In this document: in pieces, positions 25,101-37,299 of the stretch | How the letters are laid out: each line of letters starts with the position of its first letter | Numbering within the stretch: position 1 is the stretch's first letter | Assembly (NCBI RefSeq): GCF_051014685.1 | Contig: NW_027479496.1 | Coordinates: forward strand, 48,787-112,786 | DNA length: 64,000 nt | Direction of reading: 5' to 3' | From: Ptiloglossa arizonensis | Lineage: Eukaryota > Arthropoda > Insecta > Hymenoptera > Colletidae | The notes under the pieces: model-generated | The model's input: only the letters and a program-made list of their open reading frames with translations | What the model was told of the DNA's origin: nothing | Databases searched by the model: none | Program-made: the position numbers and the translations under genes

Positions 25101-27252
25101 TCAATCCGTTCGCGAGATATGGGAGTTTGAAGAAACGAAATGGTTGAGAAGGCAAAAAATTTTTCGCAATTCTGCTGCTCCAAACGCTTAACCAGAATGG
25201 CCTAGGGAGAAAATACACATACCGTTGTAATCGGGCGAGTTTCTACTTTCAGATGCAATAGGAATTTTTGGGTTAGGTCAATCGGTTCGCGAGATATGGG
25301 AGTTTGGAGCCAAGAAATGGTAGAGAAGGCAAAAAATTTTTCACAATTCTGCTGCTCCAAACGCTTAACCAGAATGGCTTAGGGAAAAAATACACATACC
25401 GTTGTAATCGGGCGAGTTTCTACTTTCAGATGCAATAGGAATTTTTGGGTTAGGTCAATCTGTTCGCGAGATATGGGAGTTTGAAGACAAGAAATGGTTG
25501 AGAAGGAAAAAAACTTTTCGCAATTCTGCTGCTCCAAACGCTTAACCAGAATGGCCTACGGAAAAAATACACATACCGTTGTAATCGGGCGAGTTTCTAC
25601 TTTCAGATACAATAGGAATTTTTGGGATAGGTCAATCCGTTCGCGAGATATTGGAGTTTGAAGCCAAGAAATGGTTGAGAAGGTAAAAAATTTTTCGCAA
25701 TTCTGCTGCTTCAAACGCTTAACCAGAATGGCCTAGGGACAAAATACACATACCGTTGTAATCGGGCGAGTTTCTACTTTCAGATGCAATAGGAATATTT
25801 GGGTTAGGTCAATCCGTTCGCGAGATATGGGAGTTTGAAAACAAGAAATGGTTGAGAAGGCAAAAAATTTTTCGCAATTCTGCTGCTCCAAAAGCTTAAC
25901 CAGAATGGCCTCGGGAAAAAATACACATACCGTTGTAATGGGGCGAGTTTCTACTTTCAGATGCAATAGGAATTTTTGGGTTAGGTCGATCCGTTCGCGA
26001 GACATGGGAGTTTGAAGCTGAGAAATGGTTGAGAAGACAATATATTTTTCGCACTTCTGCTGCTCCAATCGCTTAACCAGAAAGGCCTAAGGGAAAAATA
26101 CACGTACCGTTGTAATCGGGCGAGTTTCTACTTTCAGATGCAATAGGAATTTTTGGGTTATTTCAATCCATTCGCGAGCTATGAGAGTTTGCAGACAAGA
26201 AATGGTTGAGAAGGCAAGAAATTTTTCGCAATTCTGCTGCTCCAAACGCTTAACCAGAATGGCTTAGGGAAAAAATACACATACCGTTGTAATCGGGCGA
26301 GTTTCTACTTTCAGATGCAATAGGAATTTTTGGGTTAGGTCAATCCGTTCGCGAGATATGGGAGTTTGAAGACACGAAATGGTTGAGAAGGCAAAAAATT
26401 TTTCGCAATTCTGCTGCTCCAAACGCTTAACCAGAATGGCCTAGGGAAAAAATACACATACCGTTGTAATCGGGCGAGTTTCTACTTTCAGATGCAATAG
26501 GAATTTTTGGGTTAGGTCAATCCGTTCGCGAGATATGGGAGTTTGAAGCTAAGAAATGGTTGAGAAGACAACAAATTTTTTGCACTTCTGCTGCTCCAAA
26601 CGCTTAACCAGAATGGCCTCGGGAAAAAATACACATACCGTTGTAATGGGGCGAGTTTCTACCTTCAGATGCAATAGGAATTTTTGGGTTAGTTCCATCC
26701 ATTCGCGAGCTATGAGAGTTTGCAGACAAGAAATGGTTGAGAAGGCAAGAAATTTTTCGCAATTCTGCTGCTCCAAACGCTTAACCAGAATGGCCTAGGG
26801 AAAAAATACACATACCGTTGTAATCGGGCGAGTTTCTACTTTCAGATGCAATAGGAATTTTTGGGTTAGGTCAATCCGTTCGCGAGATATTGGAGTTTGA
26901 AGCCAAGAAATGGTTGAGAAGGTAAAAAATTTTTCGCAATTCTGCTGCTTCAAACGCTTAACCAGAATGGCCTAGGGACAAAATACACATACCGTTGTAA
27001 TCGGGCGAGTTTCTACTTTCAGATGCAATAGGAATATTTGGGTTAGGTCAATCCGTTCGCGAGATATGGGAGTTTGAAAACAAGAAATGGTTGAGAAGGC
27101 AAAAAATTTTTCGCAATTCTGCTGCTCCAAAAGCTTAACCAGAATGGCCTAGGGAAAAAATACACATACCGTTGTAATCGGGCGAGTTTCTACTTTCAGA
27201 TGCAACAGGAATTTTTGGGTTACGTCAATCCGTTCGCGAGATATGGGAGTTT
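22157..27252 (+). repeat. Large duplicated segment, copy 2
   Basis: This is the partner of 12,955-18,050. It carries extra copies of the CCATCCATTCGCGAGC monomer class near 24,745-24,960 in place of the CAACAGG/GACAACAA monomers of copy 1, the net effect being a balanced two-monomer loss and gain. Single-base differences are sparse elsewhere, for example CTAGTCTCC for CTATTCTCC near 22,335 and ACCTTTG for ACCGTTG near 22,922. Such a long, nearly identical pair indicates a recent segmental event rather than monomer-by-monomer spread. Confidence 0.85.
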
Positions 27253-27432
27253 GAAGCTAAGAAATGGTTGAGAAGACATCAAATTTTTCGCACTTCTGCT
27301 GCTCCAAACGCTTAACCAGAATGGCCTCGGGAAAAAATACACATACCGTTGTAATGGGGCGAGTTTCTACTTTCAGATGCAATAGGAATTTTTGGGTTAG
27401 GTCAATCCGTTCGCGAGACATGGGAGTTTGAA

Positions 27433-30400
27433 GCTAAGAAATGGTTGAGAAGACAATAAATTTTTCGCACTTCCGCTGCTCCAATCGCTTAACCAGAAAG
27501 GCCTAAGGGAAAAATACACGTACCGTTGTAATCGGGCGAGTTTCTACTTTCAGATGCAATAGGAATTTTTGGGTTATTTCAATCCATTCGCGAGCTATGA
27601 GAGTTTGCAGACAAGAAATGGTTGAGAAGGCAAGAAATTTTTCGCAATTCTGCTGCTCCAAACGCTTAACCAGAATGGCCTAGGGAAAAACTACACATAC
27701 CGTTGTAATCGGGCGAGTTTCTACTTTCAGATGCATTAGGAATTTTTGGGTTAGGTCAATCCGTTCGCGAGATATGGGAGTTTGAAGCCAAGAAATGGTA
27801 GAGAAGGCAAAAAATTTTTCACAATTCTGCTGCTTCAAACGCTTAACCAGAATGGCCTAGGGAGAAAATACACATACCGTTGTAATCGGTCGAGTTTCTA
27901 CTTTCAGATGCAATAGGAATTTTTGGGTTAGGTCAATCCGTTCGCGAGATATTGGAGTTTGAAGCCAAGAAATGGTTGAGAAGGTGAACAATTTTTCGCA
28001 ATTCTGCTGCTTCAAACGCTTAACCAGAATGGCCTAGGGACAAAATACTCATACCGTTGTAATCGGGCGAGTTTCTACTTTCAGATGCAATAGGAATTTT
28101 TGGGTTAGGTCAATCCGTTCGCGAGATATGGGAGTTTGAAAACAAGAAATGGTTGAGAAGGCAAAAAATTTTTCGCAATTCTGCTGCTCCAAACGCTTAA
28201 CCAGAATGGCCTCGGGAAAAAATACACATACCGTTGTAATGGGGCGAGTTTCTACTTTCAGATGCAATAGGAATTTTTGGGTTAGGTCAATCCGTTCGCG
28301 AGACATGGGAGTTTGAAGCTAAGAAATGGTTGAGAAGACAATAAATTTTTCGCACTTCTGCTGCTCCAATCGCTTAACCAGAAAGGCCAAAGGGAAAAAT
28401 ACACGTACCGTTGTAATCGGGCGAGTTTCTACTTTCAGATGCAATGGGAATTTTTGGGTTATTTCAATCCATTCACGAGCTATGAGTGTTTGCAGACAAG
28501 AAATGGTTGAGAAGGCAAGAAATTTTTCGCAATTCTGCTGCTCCAAACGCTTAACCAGAATGGCCTAGGGAAAAAATACACATACCGTTGTAATCGGGCC
28601 AGTTTCTACTTTCAGTTGCATTAGGAATTTTTGGGTTAGGTCAATCCGTTCGCGAGATATGGGAGTTTGAAGCCAAGAAATGGTAGAGAAGGCAAAAAAT
28701 TTTTCACAATTCTGCTGCTTCAAACGCTTAACCAGAATGGCCTAGGGAAAAAATACACATACCGTTGTAATCGGGCGAGTTTCTACTTTCAGATGCAATA
28801 GGAATTTTTGGGTTAGGTCAATCCGTTCGCGAGATATTGGAGTTTGAAGCCAAGAAATGGTTGAGAAGGTGAACAATTTTTCGCAATTCTGCTGCTTCAA
28901 GCGCTTAGCCAGAATGGCCTAGGGACAAAATACTCATACCGTTGTAATCGGGCGAGTTTCTACTTTCAGATGCAATAGGAATTTTTGGGTTAGGTCAATC
29001 CGTTCGCGAGATATGGGAGTTTGAAAACAAGAAATGGTTGAGAAGGCAAAAAATTTTTCGCAATTCTGCTGCTCCAAACGCTTAACCAGAATGGCCTCGG
29101 GAAAAAATACACATACCGTTGTAATGGGGCGAGTTTCTACTTTCAGATGCAATAGGAATTTTTGGGTTAGGTCAATCCGTTCGCGAGACATGGGAGTTTG
29201 AAGCTAAGAAATGGTTGAGAAGACAATAAATTTTTCGCACTTCTGCTGCTCCAATCGCTTAACCAGAAAGGCCTAAGGGAAATATACACGTACCGTTGTA
29301 ATCGGGCGAGTTTCTACTTTCAGATGCAATGGGAATTTTTGGGTTATTTCAATCCATTCACGAGCTATGAGAGTTTGCAGACAAGAAATGGTTGAGAAGG
29401 CAAGAAATTTTTCGCAATTCTGCTGCTCCAAACGCTTAACCAGAATGGCCTAGGGAAAAAATACACATACCGTTGTAATCGGGCCAGTTTCTACTTTCAG
29501 TTGCATTGGGAATTTTTGGGTTAGGTCAATCCGTTCGCGAGATATGGGAGTTTGAAGCCAAGAAATGGTAGAGAAGGCAAAAAATTTTTCACAATTCTGC
29601 TGCTTCAAACGCTTAACCAGAATGGCCTTGGGAAAAAATACACATACCGTTGTAATCGGGCGAGTTTCTACTTTCAGATGCAATAGGAATTTTTGGGTTA
29701 GGTCAATCCGTTCGCGAGATATGGGAGTTTGAAAACAAGAAATGGTTGAGAAGGCAAAAAATTTTTCGCAATTCTGCTGCTCCAAACGCTTAACCAGAAT
29801 GGCCTCGGGAAAAAATACACATACCGTTGTAATGGGGCGAGTTTCTACCTTCAGATGCAATAGGAATTTTTGGGTTAGGTCAATCCGTTCGCGAGATATG
29901 GGAGTTTGAAGCTAAGAAATGGTTGAGAAGACAATAAATTTTTCGCACTTCTGCTGCTCCAATCGCTTAACCAGAAAGGCCTAAGGGAAAAATACACGTA
30001 CCGTTGTAATCGGGTGAGTTTCTACTTTCAGATGCCATAGGAATTTTTGGGTTAGGTCGATCCGTTCGCGAGATATGGGAGTTTGAAGCCAAGAAATGGT
30101 TGAGAAGGCAAAAAATTTTTCGCAATTCTGCTGCTCCAAACGCTTAACCAGAATGGCCTCGGGAAAAAATACACATACCGTTGTAATGGGGCGAGTTTCT
30201 ACTTTCAGATGCAATAGGAATTTTTGGGTTAGGTCAATCCGTTCGCGAGACATGGGAGTTTGAAGCTAAGAAATGGTTGAGAAGACAATAAATTTTTCGC
30301 ACTTCTGCTGCTCCAATCGCTTAACCAGAAAGGCCTAAGGGAAAAATACACGTACCGTTGTAATCGGGCGAGTTTCTACTTTCAGATGCAATAGGAATTT

Positions 30401-32211
30401 TTGGGTTATTTCAATCCATTCGCGAGCTATGAGAGTTTGCAGACAAGAAATGGTTGAGAAGGCAAGAAATTTTTCGCAATTCTGCTGCTCCAAACGCTTA
30501 ACCAGAATGGCCTAGGGAAAAACTACACATACCGTTGTAATCGGGCGAGTTTCTACTTTCAGATGCAATAGGAATTTTTGGGTTAGGTCAATCCGTTCGC
30601 GAGATATTGGAGTTTGAAGCCAAGAAATGGTTGAGAAGGTGAACAATTTTTCGCAATTCTGCTGCTTCAAGCGCTTAGCCAGAATGGCCTAGGGACAAAA
30701 TACTCATACCGTTGTAATCGGGCGAGTTTCTACTTTCAGATGCAATAGGAATTTTTGGGTTAGGTCAATCCGTTCGCGAGATATGGGAGTTTGAAAACAA
30801 GAAATGGTTGAGAAGGCAAAAAATTTTTCGCAATTCTGCTGCTCCAAACGCTTAACCAGAATGGCCTCGGGAAAAAATACACATACCGTTGTAATGGGGC
30901 GAGTTTCTACCTTCAGATGCAATAGGAATTTTTGGGTTAGGTCAATCCGTTCGCGAGATATGGGAGTTTGAAGCTAAGAAATGGTTGAGAAGACAATAAA
31001 TTTTTCGCACTTCTGCTGCTCCAATCGCTTAACCAGAAAGGCCTAAGGGAAAAATACACGTACCGTTGTAATCGTTTGAGTTTCTACTTTCAGATGCCAT
31101 AGGAATTTTTGGGTTAGGTCGATCCGTTCGCGAGATATGGGAGTTTGAAGCCAAGAAATGGTTGAGAAGGCAAAAAATTTTTCGCAATTCTGCTGCTCCA
31201 AACGCTTAACAAGAATGGCCTCGGGAAAAAATACACATACCGTTGTAATGGGGCGAGTTTCTACTTTCAGATGCAATAGGAATTTTTGGGTTAGGTCAAT
31301 CCGTTCGCGAGACATGGGAGTTTGAAGCTAAGAAATGGTTGAGAAGACAATAAATTTTTCGCACTTCTGCTGCTCCAATCGCTTAACCAGAAAGGCCTAA
31401 GGGAAAAATACATGTACCGTTGTAATCGGGCGAGTTTCTACTTTCAGATGCAATAGGAATTTTTGGGTTATTTCAATCCATTCGCGAGCTATGAGAGTTT
31501 GCAGACAAGAAATGGTTGAGAAGGCAAGAAATTTTTCGCAATTCTGCTGCTCCAAACGCTTAACCAGAATGGCCTAGGGAAAAACTACACATACCGTTGT
31601 AATCGGGCCAGTTTCTACTTTCAGTTGCATTAGGAATTTTTGGGTTAGGTCAATCCGTTCGCGAGATATGGGAGTTTGAAGCCAAGAAATGGTAGAGAAG
31701 GCAAAAAATTTTTCACAATTCTGCTGCTTCAAACGCTTAACCAGAATGGCCTAGGGAGAAAATACACATACCGTTGTAATCGGTCGAGTTTCTACTTTCA
31801 GATGCAATAGGAATTTTTGGGTTAGGTCAATCCGTTCGCGAGATATTGGAGTTTGAAGCCAAGAAATGGTTGAGAAGGTGAACAATTTTTCGCAATTCTG
31901 CTGCTTCAAACGCTTAACCAGAATGGCCCAGGGACAAAATACTCATACCGTTGTAATCGGGCGAGTTTCTACTTTCAGATGCAATAGGAATTTTTGGGTT
32001 AGGTCAATCCGTTCGCGAGATATGGGAGTTTGAAAACAAGAAATGGTTGAGAAGGCAAAAAATTTTTCGCAATTCTGCTGCTCCAAACGCTTAACCAGAA
32101 TGGCCTCGGGAAAAAATACACATACCGTTGTAATGGGGCGAGTTTCTACTTTCAGATGCAATAGGAATTTTTGGGTTAGGTCAATCCGTTCGCGAGACAT
32201 GGGAGTTTGAA
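27433..32211 (+). repeat. 5/6-monomer higher-order repeat, five units
   Basis: The marker GCTAAGAAATGG followed by GACAATAAA and CCAATCGC occurs at 27,433, 28,318, 29,203, 30,265, 31,327 and 32,212. Unit lengths are therefore 885, 885, 1,062, 1,062 and 885 bp (5, 5, 6, 6 and 5 monomers). The 6-monomer units contain a second GCTAAG monomer (29,911 and 30,973), 354 bp before the main marker. Other members recur once per unit: a CCATTCGCGAGCTATGAG or CCATTCACGAGC monomer, usually a CATTAGG or CATTGGG monomer, an AAGGTGAACAATT monomer (absent from the third unit), and GAAAACAAG with CCTCGGG. Confidence 0.88.
27586..27602 (+). other. Degenerate motif 2 in the GAGCTATGAG monomer class
   Basis: ATTCGCGAGCTATGAGA replaces motif 2 in this class and keeps only 6 of 9 core positions. 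In the 5/6-mer HOR it occurs once per unit, at 27,586, 28,471, 29,356, 30,418 and 31,480 (the copies at 28,471 and 29,356 also have TTCA for TTCG). Other examples are at 331, 3,518 and 5,997. Regular alternation of box-bearing and box-lacking monomers is a known feature of human alpha-satellite HORs; any functional parallel is inference. Confidence 0.45.
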
Positions 32212-32410
32212 GCTAAGAAATGGTTGAGAAGACAATAAATTTTTCGCAATTCTGCTGCTCCAAAAGCTTAACCAGAATGGACTAGGGAAAAAATACACAT
32301 ACCATTGTAATCGGGCGAGTTTCTACTTTCACACACAACAGGAATTTTTGGGTTAGGTCTATCCGTTCGCGAGATATGGGAGTTTGTAGCCAAGAAATGG
32401 TTGAGAAGGC

Positions 32411-33610
32411 ATACAATTTTTCGCAATTCCGCTGCTCCAAACGCTTAACCAGAATGGCCTAGGGAAAAAATACACATACCGTTGTAATCGGGCGAGTTTC
32501 TACTTTCAGATGCAACAGGAATTTTTGGGTTACGTCAATCCGTTCGCGAGATATGGGAGTTTGAAGCTAAGAAATGGTTGAGAAGACAACAAATTTTTCG
32601 CACTTCTGCTGCTCCAAACGCTTAACCAGAATGGCCTCGGGAAAAAATACACATACCGTTGTAATGGGGCGAGTTTCTACTTTCAGATGCAATAGGAATT
32701 TTTGGGTTAGGTCAATCCGTTCGCGAGATATGGGAGTTTGAAGCTAAGAAATGGTTGAGAAGACAATAAATTTTTCGCACTTCTGCTGCTCCAATCGCTT
32801 AACCAGAAAGGCCTAAGGAAAAAATACACATACCGTTGTAATCGGGCGAGTTTCTACTTTCAGATGCAATAGTAATTTTTGGGTTAGGTCTATCCGTTCG
32901 CAAGATATGGGAGTTTGAAGCCAAGAAATGGTTGAGAAGGCAAGAAATTTTTCGCAATTCTGGTGCTCCAAACGCTTAACCAGAATGGCCTAGGGAAAAA
33001 ATACACGTACCGTTGTAATCGGGCGAGTTTCTACATTCAGATGCAATAGGAATTTTTGGGTTAGGTCAGTCCGTTCGCGAGATATGGGAGTTTGAAGACA
33101 AGAAATGGTTGAGAAGGCAAATAATTATTCGCAATTCTGCTGCTCCAAAAGCTTAACCAGAATGGACTAGGGAAAAAATACACATACCGTTGTAATCGGG
33201 CGAGTTTCTACTTTCACACGCAACAGGAATTTTTGGGTTAGGTCTATCCGTTCGCCAGATATGGGAGTTTGTAGCCAAGAAATGGTTGAGAAGGCATACA
33301 ATTTTTCGCAATTCTGCTGATCCAAACGCTTAACCAGAATGCCCTAGGGAAAAAATACACATACCGCTGTAGTCGGGCGAGTTTCTACTTTCAGATGCAA
33401 CAGGAAATTTTGGGTTAGGTCAATCCGTTCGCGAGATATGGGAGTTTGAATCCAAGAAATGGTTGAGAAGGCAAAAAACTTTTCGCAATTCTGCTGCTCC
33501 AAACGCTTAACCAGAATGGCCTAGTGGAAAAAAACACATACCGTTGTAATCGGGCGAGTTTCTACTTTCAGATGCAATAGGAATTTTTGGGTTAGGTCAG
33601 TCCGTTCGCG
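32411..33610 (+). repeat. 7-monomer HOR, unit 1
   Basis: This unit matches the next copy at an offset of 2,480 bp, that is two 7-monomer units plus two bases. Shared markers are AGTAATTTTTGGG, CAATTCTGGTGC, CTACATTCAG, CAAATAATTATTCGC (33,117 and 35,597), CTGCTGATCC, CCGCTGTAGTCGGG (33,361 and 35,841, counted from ATACCG), AGGAAATTTTGGG and CCTAGTGGAAAAAAACAC. After about 33,610 the sequence departs into a domain II island instead of continuing into another unit. Confidence 0.85.
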
Positions 33611-33619
33611 AGATATGGG

Positions 33620-34480
33620 AGTTTGAAGCTAAGAAATGGTTGAGAAGACAACAAATTTTTCGCACTTCTGCTGCTCCAAACGCTTAACCAGAATGGCCTC
33701 GGGAAAAAATACACATACCGTTGTAATGGGGCGAGTTTCTACTTTCAGATGCAATAGGAATTTTTGGGTTAGGTCAATCCGTTCGCGAGATATGGGAGTT
33801 TGAAGCTAAGAAATGGTTGAGAAGACAATAAATTTTTCGCACTTCTGCTGCTCCAATCGCTTAACCAGAAAGGCCTAAGGGAAAAATACACGTACCGTTG
33901 TAATCGGGCGAGTTTCTACTTTCAGATGCAATGGGAATTTTTGGGTTATTTCAATCCATTCACGAGCTATGAGAGTTTGCAGACAAGAAATGGTTGAGAA
34001 GGCAAGAAATTTTTCGCAATTCTGCTGCTCCAAACGCTTAACCAGAATGGCCTAGGGAAAAAATACACATACCGTTGTAATCGGGCCAGTTTCTACTTTC
34101 AGATGCATTAGGAATTTTTGGGTTAGGTCAATCCGTTCGCGAGATATGGGAGTTTGAAGCCAAGAAATGGTAGAGAAGGCAAAAAATTTTTCACAATTCT
34201 GCTGCTTCAAACGCTTAACCAGAATGGCCTAGGGAAAAAATACACATACCGTTGTAATCGGGCGAGTTTCTACTTTCAGATGCAATAGGAATTTTTGGGT
34301 TAGGTCAATCCGTTCGCGAGATATTGGAGTTTGAAGCCAAGAAATGGTTGAGAAGGTGAACAATTTTTCGCAATTCTGCTGCTTCAAGCGCTTAGCCAGA
34401 ATGGCCTAGGGACAAAATACTCATACCGTTGTAATCGGGCGAGTTTCTAACTTTCAGATGCAATAGGAATTTTTGGGTTA
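33620..34480 (+). repeat. Island of domain II monomers within domain III
   Basis: About five monomers here carry the ordered domain II 5/6-mer signature: GAAGCTAAG with GACAATAAA, CCAATCGC with AAGGCCTAAGGG, CAATGGGAATTTTTGGGTTATTTC followed by CCATTCACGAGC, GGGCCAG with CATTAGG, GGTAGAG with TTCACAATTC, then AAGGTGAACAATT with CAAGCGCTTAGCC. The last variant is otherwise seen near 28,898 and 30,668. Flanking monomers on both sides are of domain III type, so this looks like a transferred or retained block. Confidence 0.8.
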
Positions 34481-34891
34481 GGTCAATCCGTTCGCGAGAT
34501 ATGGGAGTTTGAAGCCAAGACATGGTTGAGAAGGCAAAAAATTTTTCTCAATTCTGCTGCTCCAAACGCTTAACCAGAATGGCCTAGTGAAAAAAAAACA
34601 CATACCGTTGTAATCGGGCGAGTTTCTACTTTCAGATGCAATAGGAATTTTTGGGTTAGGTCAGTCCGTTCGCGAGATATGGGAGTTTGAAGACAAGAAA
34701 TGGTTGAGAAGGCAAATAATTATTCGCAATTCTGCTGCTCCAAAAGCTTAACCAGAATGGACTAGGGAAAAAATACACATACCGTTGTAATCGGGCGAGT
34801 TTCTACTTTCACACACAACAGGAATTTTTGGGTTAGGTCTATCCGTTCGCGAGATATGGGAGTTTGTAGCCAAGAAATGGTTGAGAAGGCA

Positions 34892-36130
34892 TACAATTTT
34901 TCGCAATTCCGCTGCTCCAAACGCTTAACCAGAATGGCCTAGGGAAAAAATACACATACCGTTGTAATCGGGCGAGTTTCTACTTTCAGATGCAACAGGA
35001 ATTTTTGGGTTACGTCAATCCGTTCGCGAGATATGGGAGTTTGAAGCTAAGAAATGGTTGAGAAGACAACAAATTTTTCGCACTTCTGCTGCTCCAAACG
35101 CTTAACCAGAATGGCCTCGGGAAAAAATACACATACCGTTGTAATGGGGCGAGTTTCTACTTTCAGATGCAATAGGAATTTTTGGGTTAGGTCAATCCGT
35201 TCGCGAGATATGGGAGTTTGAAGCTAAGAAATGGTTGAGAAGACAATAAATTTTTCGCACTTCTGCTGCTCCAATCGCTTAACCAGAAAGGCCTAAGGAA
35301 AAAATACACATACCGTTGTAATCGGGCGAGTTTCTACTTTCAGATGCAATAGTAATTTTTGGGTTAGGTCTATCCGTTCGCGAGATATGGGAGTTTGAAG
35401 CCAAGAAATGGTTGAGAAGGCAAGAAATTTTTCGCAATTCTGGTGCTCCAAACGCTTAACCAGAATGGCCTAGGGAAAAAATACACGTACCGTTGTAATC
35501 GGGCGAGTTTCTACATTCAGATGCAATAGGAATTTTTGGGTTAGGTCAGTCCGTTCGCGAGATATGGGAGTTTGAAGACAAGAAATGGTTGAGAAGGCAA
35601 ATAATTATTCGCAATTCTGCTGCTCCAAAAGCTTAACCAGGATGGACTAGGGAAAAAATACACATACCGTTGTAATCGGGCGAGTTTCTACTTTCACACG
35701 CAACAGGAATTTTTGGGTTAGGTATATCCGTTCGCCAGATATGGGAGTTTGTAGCCAAGAAATGGTTGAGAAGGCATACAATTTTTCGCAATTCTGCTGA
35801 TCCAAACGCTTAACCAGAATGCCCTAGGGAAAAAATACACATACCGCTGTAGTCGGGCGAGTTTCTACTTTCAGATGCAACAGGAAATTTTGGGTTAGGT
35901 CAATCCGTTCGCGAGATATGGGAGTTTGAATCCAAGAAATGGTTGAGAAGGCAAAAAACTTTTCGCAATTCTGCTGCTCCAAACGCTTAACCAGAATGGC
36001 CTAGTGGAAAAAAACACATACCGTTGTAATCGGGCGAGTTTCTACTTTCAGATGCAATAGGAATTTTTGGGTTAGGTCAGTCCGTTCGCGAGATATGGGA
36101 GTTTGAAGACAAGAAATGGTTGAGAAGGCA
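34892..36130 (+). repeat. 7-monomer HOR, unit 2 (1,239 bp)
   Basis: This unit is followed directly by unit 3: the TACAATTTTTCGCAATTCCGC marker occurs at 34,892 and 36,131, exactly 7 x 177 bp apart. It contains the same ordered set of variant monomers as unit 1. One base in the CCAGAATGG context is changed to CCAGGATGG near 35,639, and GGTCTATCC is changed to GGTATATCC near 35,722. The end is chimeric: the GAAGACAAG monomer joins a GGCATACAATT monomer near 36,115-36,130. Confidence 0.87.
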
Positions 36131-37235
36131 TACAATTTTTCGCAATTCCGCTGCTCCAAAAGCTTAACCAGAATGGCCTAGGGAAAAAATACACATACCG
36201 TTGTAATCGGGCGAGTTTCTACTTTCAGATGCAACAGGAATTTTTGGGTTACGTCAATCCGTTCGCGAGATATGGGACTTTGAAGCTAAGAAATGGTTGA
36301 GAAGACAACAAATTTTTCGCACTTCTGCTGCTCCAAACGCTTAACCAGAATAGCCTCGGGAAAAAATACACATACCGTTGTAATGGGTCGAGTTTCTACT
36401 TTCAGATGCAATAGGAATTTTTGGGTTAGGTCAATCCGTTCGCGAGATATGGGAGTTTGAAGCTAAGAAATGGTTGAGAAGACAATAAATTTTTCGCACT
36501 TCTGCTGCTCCAATCGCTTAACCAGAAATGCCTAAGGAAAAAATACACATACCGTTGTAATCGGGCGAGTTTCTACTTTCAGATGCAATAGTAATTTTTG
36601 GGTTAGGTCTATCCGTTCGCGAGATATGGGAGTTTGAAGCCAAGAAATGGTTGAGAAGGCAAGAAATTTTTCGCAATTCTGGTGCTCCAAACGCTTAACC
36701 AGAATGGCCTAGGGAAAAAATACACGTACCGTTGTAATCGGGCGTGTTTCTACATTCAGATGCAATAGGAATTTTTGGGTTAGGTCAGTCCGTTCGCGAG
36801 ATATGGGAGTTTGAAGACAAGAAATGGTTGAGAAGGCAAATAATTATTCGCAATTCTGCTGCTCCAAAAGCTTAACCAGAATGGACTAGGGAAAAAATAC
36901 ACATACCGTTGTAATCGGGAGAGTTTCTACTTTCACACGCAACAGGAATTTTTGGGTTAGGTCTATCCGTTCGCCAGATATGGGAGTTTGTAGCCAAGAA
37001 ATGGTTGAGAAGGCATACAATTTTTCGCAATTCTGCTGATCCAAACGCTTAACCAGAATGCCCTAGGGAAAAAATACACATACCGCTGTAGTCGGGCGAG
37101 TTTCTACTTTCAGATGCAACAGGAAATTTTGGGTTAGGTCAATCCGTTCGCGAGATATGGGAGTTTGAATCCAAGAAATGGTTGAGAAGGCAAAAAACTT
37201 TTCGCAATTCTGCTGCTCCAAACGCTTAACCAGAA
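36131..37235 (+). repeat. 7-monomer HOR, unit 3 (slightly truncated)
   Basis: This follows unit 2 at an offset of 1,239 bp through AGTAATTTTTGGG, CAATTCTGGTGC, CTACATTCAG, CAAATAATTATTCGC, CTGCTGATCC and AGGAAATTTTGGG (near 35,881 and 37,120). It stops about 0.7 monomer short: at 37,235 unit 2 reads CCTAGTGGAAAAAAAC while this copy reads CCTAGGGAAAAAATAC and moves into GGGGTAGGTCTATCC monomers. Confidence 0.83.
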
Positions 37236-37299
37236 TGGCCTAGGGAAAAAATACACATACCGTTGTAATCGGGCGAGTTTCTACTTTCAGATGCAATAG

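Larger units (their letters stand above)
12955..32250 (+). repeat. Array domain II (9.2-kb-offset duplication, 4-mer and 5/6-mer HORs)
   Basis: This domain is marked by monomer variants rare in domain I: CCTCGGG for CCTAGGG, AAGGTGAACAATTTTTCGC, AGATCCAATAGG, CTGCTTCAAACG, GAAAACAAG, and monomers with GGTTAGTTCCATCC or GGTTATTTCAATCC followed by CATTCGCGAGCTATGAG. The CTCGGG variant turns the reverse-frame TAG of each monomer into GAG, which is why longer reverse open frames start to appear here. The domain is built of large repeated blocks listed separately. Confidence 0.75.
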
